Assembly (NCBI GenBank): GCA_938023885.1
Contig: CALJCU010000188.1
Coordinates: 1-5,517, forward strand
Direction: 5' to 3'
From: an uncultured Prevotella sp.
Lineage (GTDB): Bacteria; Bacteroidota; Bacteroidia; Bacteroidales; Bacteroidaceae
Length of the DNA: 5,517 bases
Part shown: piece by piece, positions 1-5,517 of the stretch
Numbering within the stretch: position 1 is the stretch's first letter
Layout: each line of letters opens with the position of its first letter
The notes under the pieces: model-generated
Database searches by the model: none
What the model was told of the DNA's origin: nothing
The model's input: the letters and a program-made list of their open reading frames with translations, nothing else
Translations under genes and position numbers: made by a program

Positions 1-203
1 GCACAAAATACAGTGGGAAGTCGGCTTCAGCGTGGATCACGCAATATACGAAGGAGGACATCTGTCATCTCCTTTGCCACACGACGATGTCAGTCAAGGA
101 GATCGCTTTCAAGCTCGGCTTCCCCAACCTCTCGTTCTTCGGCAGTTATGTCCGCCGCAACTTCGGCATGTCGCCGCTGAAGCTGCGGGCACAGAAAGGG
201 TAG
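1..203 (+). CDS. AraC-family transcriptional regulator, C-terminal fragment
   Basis: This is the 3' end of a gene that enters from the left edge. The first full codon is at base 3, and 66 residues are visible before the TAG at 201-203. The fragment matches the end of the AraC/XylS DNA-binding domain. The visible SGKSASAWI segment corresponds to the stretch after the first helix-turn-helix. The second helix-turn-helix follows, from MSVKEIAFKLGF to the signature FPNLSFFGSYVRR, and the domain ends with the usual GMSPLKLR tail. The protein stops a few residues later, so the DNA-binding domain is C-terminal, as is normal for the family. The sensor domain, and therefore the inducer and target genes, lie outside the window. 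The gene converges on gdhA, with 158 bp between the stop codons. No frameshift or early stop is visible. The family call is firm; the regulatory role is unknown. Confidence 0.9.
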   Translation, partial: TKYSGKSASAWITQYTKEDICHLLCHTTMSVKEIAFKLGFPNLSFFGSYVRRNFGMSPLKLRAQKG

Positions 204-361
204 CGCTTGTTTCTGTTTCTTCTTGCTATTCCGGATATAGATGCAGGGAGCAAGTTGAGCGGTGTTTCCCCTACACACATTCCTGGTGTAAGTCAGTGCG
301 ATTTTTATAATCTTTCCATTTTGTCCTTTCGATATCGTTAATGCGCCTCGGCCGTGTCGGA

Positions 362-1702
362 TTACATTCCTACACCCTGTGCCATCATAGCCTTGGCGAC
401 CTTGAGGAAGCCGGCGACGTTGGCCCCTTTCACATAGTTGATGTAACCATCGGGCTGTGTACCGTGTTTTACGCAGTTCTCATGGATGTCATTCATGATA
501 CGGTGCAGATAGTTGTCCACCTCTTCGCGCGTCCATTTCAGACGCTCGGAGTTCTGACTCATCTCCAGTCCTGATACAGCCACACCACCGGCGTTGCTGG
601 CCTTCCCCGGACAATAGAGGATCTTGTTGCCCTGGAAGATCTTCACGGCCTCAGGCGTAGACGGCATATTGGCGCCCTCACTCACAGCAATGACACCATT
701 GTCGATGAGCTTCTGTGCATCCTCACCGTTGATTTCGTTCTGAGTAGCGCACGGTGTGGCGATGTCAGCCTTGATGCTCCAGGGACGCTCGCCTGGGAAG
801 TATTGGGCGTTTGGATATTCCTCGGCGTATTCCTTGATACGGCCACGCTCGATGTTCTTCAGTTCCATGATGTAAGCGAGCTTGCCGGCATCGATGCCGT
901 CAGGGTCATAGATGAAGCCATCGGAGTCGGAGCAGGTCAGCGGCTTGGCACCCAGACGGATAAGTTTCTCGATGGTGTACTGTGCCACATTGCCGGCGCC
1001 TGAGACGAGCACAGTCTTGCCTGTGAGGTCTATGCCACGCGTCTTGAGCATGTTCTCAAGGAAATAGACGTTGCCGTAGCCTGTAGCCTCCGGGCGGATG
1101 AGCGAGCCGCCGAACTCCTGGCCTTTACCTGTCAGGATACCGACAAACTGATGGGTAAGGGCTTTATACTGACCGAACATGTAACCTACCTCACGTCCAC
1201 CGACACCGATGTCGCCTGCGGGGACATCAACATCCGGGCCGATATAGTTCCACAGTTCGCGCATGAAGGCCTGGCAGAAACGCATGACCTCAGCATTCGA
1301 TTTGCCACGCGGGGAGAAGTCGGAACCACCCTTGGCACCTCCCATCGGGAGTGTGGTGAGCGAATTCTTGAACACCTGCTCGAAAGCGAGGAACTTCAGA
1401 ATACTGACGTTGACAGAGGCATGGAAACGCAAGCCGCCCTTGTAAGGGCCGATAGCGTTGTTATGCTGCACGCGGTAACCCATGTTCGTGCGCACACTGC
1501 CTTTGTCGTCGATCCAGTTGACACGGAACTGGATGATACGGTCGGGGATACATAGACGCTCGATAAGGTTGGCTTTCTCAAACTCAGGATGCTTGTTGTA
1601 CTCATCCTCGATCGTTCCGAGCACTTGGCTCACTGCCTGGATATACTCCGGCTGGTTGGGAAACTGCTCCTGCAGTTTAGCCACTACTTCAGTTGCTTTC
1701 AT
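362..1702 (-). CDS. gdhA: NADP-specific glutamate dehydrogenase
   Basis: This enzyme catalyses reductive amination of 2-oxoglutarate with ammonium to give glutamate, a cytosolic ammonia-assimilation step. The 446-residue length is normal for the hexameric bacterial enzyme, so the gene is complete. The N-terminal substrate-binding domain carries GPYKGGLRF (residues 85-93), the catalytic-lysine motif PMGGAKGG (119-126, K124) and PAGDIGVG (161-168), whose D164 is the expected catalytic aspartate. The Rossmann domain shows SGAGNVAQY (234-242), followed by SDSDG near 258-262. That resembles the SDSxG stretch of E. coli-type NADP enzymes and supports NADP(H) over NAD. The C-terminal part has SEGANMPST (341-349) and NAGGVAVSGLEMSQNS (370-385). 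The ATG at 1700-1702 gives the usual N-terminus, and no Shine-Dalgarno site is evident. The gene has its own likely promoter and is the last - strand gene before the convergent AraC-family gene. Family assignment is very sure; cofactor preference is inferred from motifs. Confidence 0.97.
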   Translation of the reverse strand: MKATEVVAKLQEQFPNQPEYIQAVSQVLGTIEDEYNKHPEFEKANLIERLCIPDRIIQFRVNWIDDKGSVRTNMGYRVQHNNAIGPYKGGLRFHASVNVSILKFLAFEQVFKNSLTTLPMGGAKGGSDFSPRGKSNAEVMRFCQAFMRELWNYIGPDVDVPAGDIGVGGREVGYMFGQYKALTHQFVGILTGKGQEFGGSLIRPEATGYGNVYFLENMLKTRGIDLTGKTVLVSGAGNVAQYTIEKLIRLGAKPLTCSDSDGFIYDPDGIDAGKLAYIMELKNIERGRIKEYAEEYPNAQYFPGERPWSIKADIATPCATQNEINGEDAQKLIDNGVIAVSEGANMPSTPEAVKIFQGNKILYCPGKASNAGGVAVSGLEMSQNSERLKWTREEVDNYLHRIMNDIHENCVKHGTQPDGYINYVKGANVAGFLKVAKAMMAQGVGM

Positions 1703-1777
1703 AAATAGTATTCTATCTCTTTTATCGTTTGAAAATAATATGTGAAAATATCACTTTTATGATAATGTCGTATGCAT

Positions 1778-1791
1778 AGTGGAATTCCACT
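1778..1791. promoter_or_regulatory. Perfect 14-bp palindrome at the gdhA start region, candidate operator
   Basis: AGTGGAATTCCACT is a perfect inverted repeat with no spacer. It begins two bases downstream of the gdhA -7 box and so spans the predicted transcription start. A dyad there is well placed for a repressor, or it could form a hairpin at the 5' end of the mRNA. No known regulator site is recognised, and the regulatory role is inferred from position alone. Confidence 0.4.
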
Positions 1792-1793
1792 TA

Positions 1794-1801
1794 CAAAGTT
1801 A
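1794..1801 (-). promoter_or_regulatory. Putative -7 promoter box of gdhA
   Basis: Read on the - strand, these bases are TAACTTTG, an exact match to the Bacteroidetes -7 consensus TAnnTTTG. Transcription would start about 7 bases further on, leaving a leader of roughly 85 nt before the gdhA ATG. A good -33 TTTG at the usual spacing of about 19-21 nt is not visible; the nearest TTG (complement of 1826-1828) is 24 nt away. The call therefore rests on the -7 box and its position. Start-site mapping would settle it. Confidence 0.55.
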
Positions 1802-1883
1802 GTGGTTTCTGTCGGTAAATCATAACAATTTCAAATATTTTTTTGTTTTTTACCGCCCCAATGGAAGATGTGGAAGATGCGGA

Positions 1884-2561
1884 TCATCCCCCAAGAGCCT
1901 TGAGCGGTATCATCGCACCCGTCATACGTTCGTAAGTATCATCATCTACGGGCCGGCCGCGGAGTGACCTTACTTTGGGCATATCTTCGAACCAACGGTT
2001 ATCGGTGGTGTACCAATGCCAGGCAGAGACCTCACTGACGTTTTTGAGGCGTGTGTTGATTTGACGAGCGAACTTCGGGTTCACCGAGGAGAGGAAACGT
2101 CTGCCCCTCATGGTCTCTATGGCGAGCACGAGATACTGACGGATGATGTTCTCGGAGCCTGTATGGGCTTTCTTCGTGCCTTCCATCTTCGTCATCACCT
2201 GGATGTTCCAACCCATGCGGTTGAGCCGGTGCATCAGACTATGGAAAACGGTGCCATGAGGTGAGGTGTCCTTGACACCACTTGCAGCGATGCACAGATG
2301 GATCATCTCATGGAGCAGCACGTTACGGAACTGATACTCCGTCTGGTCGTAGAAGTTGCTTATGGTGAGTGTGAAGGCATCTGCCGTATTGCTTTTGCCG
2401 AAGAGCTTCCGCCCCCACATCAGTCCACGCTTATAGGAGAGCGATCCTAACTGTGTTCTGGAACGGCCTATAAAAAAACGAGGCTCAGGAAGCCTCCCGT
2501 CAAAATATTGCTTGTTGAATTGACGGAAGTTGCACCTGAGCCATATTATATCTATCTGCAT
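1884..2561 (-). CDS. SprT-like domain protein, putative zinc metalloprotease
   Basis: The 225-residue protein has a SprT-like metallopeptidase core. FRNVLLHEMIHLCIA (residues 78-92) contains the HExxH zinc-binding and catalytic motif (H84, E85, H88). SPHGTVFHSLMHRLN (100-114) supplies the likely third zinc ligand, H102, in the HGxxF context typical of SprT and Spartan proteins. The N-terminal NKQYFDGRLPEPRFFIG (residues 16-32) also matches the family. Eukaryotic Spartan cleaves DNA-protein crosslinks, but the role of bacterial SprT-like proteins is largely unknown, so only the fold and probable zinc binding are claimed. The C-terminal half, after about residue 120, is basic and rich in aromatic residues. 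I do not recognise it, and it lacks the four-cysteine zinc ribbon of classical SprT: the whole protein has only C10 and C90. No signal peptide is seen, so it is probably cytoplasmic. The gene starts 52 bp after alaS on the same strand, which suggests co-transcription. Confidence 0.85.
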   Translation of the reverse strand: MQIDIIWLRCNFRQFNKQYFDGRLPEPRFFIGRSRTQLGSLSYKRGLMWGRKLFGKSNTADAFTLTISNFYDQTEYQFRNVLLHEMIHLCIAASGVKDTSPHGTVFHSLMHRLNRMGWNIQVMTKMEGTKKAHTGSENIIRQYLVLAIETMRGRRFLSSVNPKFARQINTRLKNVSEVSAWHWYTTDNRWFEDMPKVRSLRGRPVDDDTYERMTGAMIPLKALGG

Positions 2562-2573
2562 TTATTAGTTGTT

Positions 2574-2629
2574 AATGTTTAATGTTGAATGATTACACAT
2601 TAATCATTCAACATTAATCATTCAACATT
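2574..2629. repeat. AT-rich heptad repeat with a long inverted repeat between alaS and the SprT-like gene
   Basis: The stretch divides into eight consecutive 7-nt units: AATGTTT, AATGTTG, AATGATT, ACACATT, AATCATT, CAACATT, AATCATT, CAACATT. The left part is the inverse of the right. AATGTTGAATGATTA (2581-2595) pairs perfectly with TAATCATTCAACATT (2601-2615) around a 5-nt loop, and the stem extends to 17 bp (2579-2595 with 2601-2617). The right arm is duplicated in tandem with a 14-bp period (2601-2615 and 2615-2629), so two alternative hairpins are possible. The second copy lies inside alaS and encodes its last residues and stop. In the alaS direction no U-run follows the stem, so it is not a classical intrinsic terminator. 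It could protect the 3' end, attenuate transcription into the SprT-like gene, or be a dispersed intergenic repeat. Confidence 0.85.
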
Positions 2630-5280
2630 GATACTGCTTTTTCCACTGCCGCATTGAGCCCGTCGAGATCCTTGCCGCCAGCCTGAGCGAAGTAGGACTG
2701 GCCGCCGCCGCCGCCTTTGATGAGTTTGGCAGCCTCACGCACGATCTGTCCGGCGTTGAGCGAGTGGCCTTTCACCATGTCGTCGGAGAACATCACAGAG
2801 AGCATGGGCTTGCCGTTGGCATTGCTGCCGATGACGCAAGCGAGATGCCCGGGGATACACTCGCGAATTTTGAATACGAGGTCCTTGGCGTTGGCACCAT
2901 CGAACGGTACGATAGCCTTGACGATCTTCACGCCGTTCACCTCCTGCACGTTTGCCACGAGGCGGTCGCACATCTGCTGTACGAGCTGAGCATTGAACTG
3001 CTCCACCTGCTTCTTCAGTCCGGCATTCTCGTCGATGGATTTCTGGATTGCTTTCTGCAGATCCTTGGCGTTATTGAACATACTCTTGATAGTCTCGAGC
3101 GTGTCCTCTATATCATAGATAGCCTTCTCAGCAGTCCTGCCTGTGAGTGCCTCGACACGACGGATGCCGGCAGCAACACTGCTCTCAGAGATGATCTTGA
3201 AGAAACCGATGTGCCCCGTGCTCTTCACATGGATACCACCGCAGAACTCAGCAGAGGGTCCGAAGCGTACCACGCGCACCTTGTCACCGTATTTCTCACC
3301 GAAGAGCGCCACGGCACCAAGATTCTTGGCTTCTTCAATAGGTGTGTCACGATGCTCGTCAAGTGGGAGGTCTTCGCGGATCATCTTGTTGACGATGCGC
3401 TCCACCTGGCGGATCTGCCCGGGAGAGACTTTCTGGAAATAGTTGAAGTCGAAACGCAGGACCTTGTCATCGACATAAGAACCGCGCTGCTCTGTCTGCT
3501 TACCCAGCACCCGCTTCAAGGCATAGTCGAGGAGGTGCGTAGCTGTATGGTTGCAAGCTGATCCCTCTCGCTTCTCCACATCCACCTCAGCATGGAGGTC
3601 AGCAGTAATGTTCTTCGGCAGTCTCTTGACGATATGGATGCTCTGGTTGTTCTCACGCTTGGTGTCGACGACCTCAATAGTCTCATCGGGGAAGACGAGC
3701 TTACCCTTGTCGCCCACCTGGCCGCCCATCTCTCCATAGAAAGGAGTCTGGTCGAGTACCACCTCATAGAACACATTCTTCTTCTGTGTCACCTTACGGT
3801 AACGGAGGATGTGAGCGTCACAGTCGTTGGTGTCGTAGCCGACGAACTCCTGCTCGCCTTCGTGCACGTTGACCCAGTCGCTGTTCTCCACAGCCGCGGC
3901 GTTGCGCGCACGCTCTTTCTGCTTGGCCATCTCCTTATCGAAGCCATTGGCATCCACCGTGAAGCCGTTCTCGCCACAGATAAGCTCCGTGAGGTCGAGA
4001 GGGAAGCCGTAGGTATCGAAGAGGCGGAAAGCCTTCTCACCCTCAAGCTCTTTCTTCCCTGCAGCCTTCAACTCGTCCATGTCGGCAGAGAGTAGGTTGA
4101 TACCGCGCTCGAGGGTTCGGAGGAACGAGTCCTCTTCCTGCTTCATCACTTTCGTGATGAGGTTCTGCTGAGCTTTGAGCTCAGGATAAGCACCCCCCAT
4201 CTCAGCTGCAAGCACTGGTACGAGCTTATACATGAAGGCGTCCTTCTGATCGAGGAATGTGTAAGCATAACGTACGGCACGGCGAAGGATACGACGGATG
4301 ACGTAGCCGGCCTTGGCGTTGCCTGGCAACTGACCATCGGCAATGGCGAAGGCAACGGCACGCAGGTGGTCGGCGACGACGCGGATTGCGATATCCACTT
4401 TCTCTTCAGCGTTGACACCTTCACCGTTGGGACCCTCAGGGAACGTGTGGTTGTATTTGTGTCCTGAAAGACGCTCAATCTCTTTAATGATAGGTGTGAA
4501 GATGTCTGTGTCGTAGTTGGAGTCCTTGCCTTGCAGCAGACGTACGAGACGCTCGAAGCCAAGGCCTGTATCGATGACATGCATCTTCAGCGGCTCAAGG
4601 GATCCGTCAGCCTTGCGGTTGAACTGCATGAACACGATGTTCCAGATCTCAATAACCTGCGGATGGTCTTTGTTGACAAGCAGTTCGCCGGGTACTTTTT
4701 TCTTCTCTTCCTCGGGACGGAAGTCGATATGAATCTCGGAGCAGGGACCGCAGGGGCCTGTATCGCCCATCTCCCAGAAGTTATCGTGCTTGTTACCGTT
4801 GACGATATGGTTTTTGGGGAAGTGCTTCTCCCAGTACCCCGCAGCCTCGTCGTCGCGGGAGATGTTCTCAGAAGGATCACCCTCAAAGACCGTCACATAG
4901 AGATCATTGGAGTCGAGGTGCAGTACGTTGACAAGATACTCGTAAGCGTAATCGATGGCGCCTTCCTTGAAGTAGTCACCGAAGCTCCAGTTGCCGAGCA
5001 TCTCGAACATCGTGTGGTGGGAGAGGGCAGAGTCGCGTCCCACTTCTTCCAGGTCGTTGTGCTTGCCACTGACACGCAGACATTTCTGCGAGTCGGTACG
5101 GCGGCGTGGGTCCGGGTCTTTGGTACCGAGAATAATATCTTTCCACTGGTTCATACCTGCATTGGTGAACATCAGTGTGGGGTCGTCCTTCACTACGATA
5201 GGTGCAGAAGGTACGATGACGTGTCCTTTAGACTCGAAAAACTTCAGATACGAGTCGCGGATTTCGTTTGCTGTCATCAT
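2614..5280 (-). CDS. alaS: Alanyl-tRNA synthetase
   Basis: This enzyme charges tRNA-Ala with alanine in the cytosol and removes mischarged Ser or Gly. At 888 residues it is full length (about 870-880 is usual). The class II catalytic core includes TNAGMNQWK (39-47), the motif 2 region [18 protein letters not shown] (88-105) and motif 3 DTGLGFERL (237-245). The tRNA-recognition region follows, with [11 protein letters not shown] (329-339). The editing domain has its zinc-site residues: H578 and H582 in NHTATH, and C680 and H684 in CGGIH. A helical, probably coiled-coil linker (about 715-775) leads to the C-terminal DHHA1-type domain with [15 protein letters not shown] (855-869). The start is either Met1 or Met2; Met1 is chosen because related proteins, as I recall them, have one residue before the TA(K/N)EIR segment. 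The last residues, SMLND, are encoded by an intergenic-type repeat. The gene is divergent from the MerR-family gene and probably leads an operon with the SprT-like gene. Confidence 0.98.
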   Translation of the reverse strand: MMTANEIRDSYLKFFESKGHVIVPSAPIVVKDDPTLMFTNAGMNQWKDIILGTKDPDPRRRTDSQKCLRVSGKHNDLEEVGRDSALSHHTMFEMLGNWSFGDYFKEGAIDYAYEYLVNVLHLDSNDLYVTVFEGDPSENISRDDEAAGYWEKHFPKNHIVNGNKHDNFWEMGDTGPCGPCSEIHIDFRPEEEKKKVPGELLVNKDHPQVIEIWNIVFMQFNRKADGSLEPLKMHVIDTGLGFERLVRLLQGKDSNYDTDIFTPIIKEIERLSGHKYNHTFPEGPNGEGVNAEEKVDIAIRVVADHLRAVAFAIADGQLPGNAKAGYVIRRILRRAVRYAYTFLDQKDAFMYKLVPVLAAEMGGAYPELKAQQNLITKVMKQEEDSFLRTLERGINLLSADMDELKAAGKKELEGEKAFRLFDTYGFPLDLTELICGENGFTVDANGFDKEMAKQKERARNAAAVENSDWVNVHEGEQEFVGYDTNDCDAHILRYRKVTQKKNVFYEVVLDQTPFYGEMGGQVGDKGKLVFPDETIEVVDTKRENNQSIHIVKRLPKNITADLHAEVDVEKREGSACNHTATHLLDYALKRVLGKQTEQRGSYVDDKVLRFDFNYFQKVSPGQIRQVERIVNKMIREDLPLDEHRDTPIEEAKNLGAVALFGEKYGDKVRVVRFGPSAEFCGGIHVKSTGHIGFFKIISESSVAAGIRRVEALTGRTAEKAIYDIEDTLETIKSMFNNAKDLQKAIQKSIDENAGLKKQVEQFNAQLVQQMCDRLVANVQEVNGVKIVKAIVPFDGANAKDLVFKIRECIPGHLACVIGSNANGKPMLSVMFSDDMVKGHSLNAGQIVREAAKLIKGGGGGQSYFAQAGGKDLDGLNAAVEKAVSMLND

Positions 5281-5330
5281 CTGTATAGTATAGTTTTAAT
5301 TATATTCCTACTAAAGTTGAAAATCACATG

Positions 5331-5338
5331 CAAAGTTA
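5331..5338 (-). promoter_or_regulatory. Putative -7 promoter box of alaS
   Basis: On the - strand this reads TAACTTTG followed by CA, an exact TAnnTTTG match and the same octamer as the gdhA box. It would give an alaS leader of about 40-45 nt. No clear TTTG lies at the expected -33 spacing, where the facing MerR promoter box sits instead. The call rests on consensus match and position. Confidence 0.55.
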
Positions 5339-5359
5339 CTAAATTCTTTGTTTTTTCGT

Positions 5360-5367
5360 TACCTTTG
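5360..5367 (+). promoter_or_regulatory. Putative -7 promoter box of the MerR-family gene
   Basis: TACCTTTG, followed by CA, matches the Bacteroidetes -7 consensus TAnnTTTG and lies 20 bases before the ATG at 5388. The leader would be very short, about 10-15 nt. A TTTG at 5347-5350 is too close to serve as the -33 element. The box faces away from the alaS box, with 21 bases between them. Confidence 0.5.
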
Positions 5368-5387
5368 CAAGCAGAAAGAATAAAATT

Positions 5388-5517
5388 ATGGCAACAGAAG
5401 GCAATAAGAGCAACAAACTGTATTATTCTATCAAGGAAGCGGGGCAGATTGTAGGGGTAAGCGAGAGTACTCTGCGTTTCTGGGAAAAGGAGTTTCCCCA
5501 TGTCAGGCCGCATACTG
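5388..5517 (+). CDS. MerR-family transcriptional regulator, N-terminal fragment
   Basis: The gene starts at the ATG at 5388-5390 and runs off the right edge after 43 full codons. After a polar leader of about ten residues comes YYSIKEAGQIVGVSESTLRF (12-31), then WEKEFPHVRP. This is the MerR-type winged helix-turn-helix: SIKEAGQIVGVSESTLRFWE covers the two helices, and TLRFWEKEFP occupies the position of the usual TLRYYE segment. The FWEKEFP form is one I associate with a MerR-like group common in Bacteroidetes. The effector-binding part is missing, so the signal sensed cannot be inferred, and metal response should not be assumed. It is divergent from alaS across 107 bp, and the two promoters overlap. 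No Shine-Dalgarno site is clear; only a weak purine run (5371-5380) precedes the start. Confidence 0.88.
   Translation, partial: MATEGNKSNKLYYSIKEAGQIVGVSESTLRFWEKEFPHVRPHT

Noticed and set aside
32..310. A 92-codon open frame on the + strand at the left edge
   Set aside because: It overlaps the AraC-family C-terminus in a different frame. The AraC frame carries the recognisable helix-turn-helix, while this one is low-complexity and unrecognisable.
204..361. Possible bidirectional terminator between the converging AraC-family gene and gdhA
   Set aside because: Only weak structures were found: a 6-bp stem with a 21-nt loop (222-227 with 249-254), a 5-bp stem (272-276 with 286-290) and the 8-bp palindrome CGATATCG (330-337). 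None is followed by a proper T-run in either direction.
1151..1555. A 134-codon open frame on the + strand opposite gdhA
   Set aside because: It is antisense to the conserved catalytic region of GdhA, with no motif and no promoter-like sequence in front.
1836..1851. T-rich run (T7 G T6) as an intrinsic terminator
   Set aside because: It is T-rich only on the + strand, where no gene ends. On the - strand, where the SprT-like gene ends, it is an A-run and no GC-rich stem precedes it.
2579..2617. The alaS-downstream inverted repeat as a classical intrinsic terminator
   Set aside because: The stem is AT-rich and no U-tract follows it in the direction of transcription. It is reported as a repeat with possible attenuating or stabilising function instead.
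2764..3561. A 265-codon open frame on the + strand opposite the alaS 3' half
   Set aside because: It is antisense to the AlaS editing and C-terminal domains, which are clearly the coding strand. No domain is seen in the alternative protein.
4531..5454. A 307-codon open frame on the + strand opposite alaS
   Set aside because: It is antisense to the conserved AlaS N-terminal half and crosses the alaS/merR promoter region. Its protein shows no recognisable motif. Long antisense frames are common opposite conserved genes with biased codon use.

Overview
The window looks like chromosomal DNA from a Bacteroidetes bacterium, most likely order Bacteroidales and close to Prevotella. The placement rests on protein style (AraC- and MerR-type regulators, a 446-residue GdhA and an AlaS that all read like Bacteroidales versions), on TAnnTTTG promoter boxes in place of E. 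coli-type -10 elements, and on the absence of Shine-Dalgarno sites before the genes. The genus is an inference from memory of the families; no search was run.

Layout, left to right. (1) Bases 1-203, + strand: the C-terminal end of an AraC-family regulator, cut by the window edge. (2) Bases 204-361: a short convergent spacer with only weak hairpin potential. (3) Bases 362-1702, - strand: gdhA, NADP-type glutamate dehydrogenase. Its 180-bp upstream region holds a -7 promoter box and a perfect 14-bp palindrome where transcription should start. (4) Bases 1884-2561, - strand: a SprT-like zinc-metalloprotease-fold protein of unknown cellular role. (5) Bases 2562-2613: a 52-bp gap. An AT-rich, 7-nt-periodic repeat with a long inverted repeat fills most of it and runs into the 3' end of alaS. 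(6) Bases 2614-5280, - strand: alaS, complete alanyl-tRNA synthetase. (7) Bases 5281-5387: a divergent promoter region with two oppositely facing -7 boxes. (8) Bases 5388-5517, + strand: the N-terminal end of a MerR-family regulator, cut by the window edge.

alaS and the SprT-like gene share a strand and are separated only by the repeat, so they are probably co-transcribed. gdhA is on the same strand but appears to have its own promoter. The genes do not form one pathway: they combine ammonia assimilation, tRNA charging, a putative protease and two regulators. No stretch without a gene is longer than 300 bases. I found no RNA genes, CRISPR array, insertion sequence or clear new multi-gene system. 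The most notable non-coding signals are the heptad repeat at the alaS 3' end, the palindrome at the gdhA promoter and the back-to-back alaS/merR promoters.
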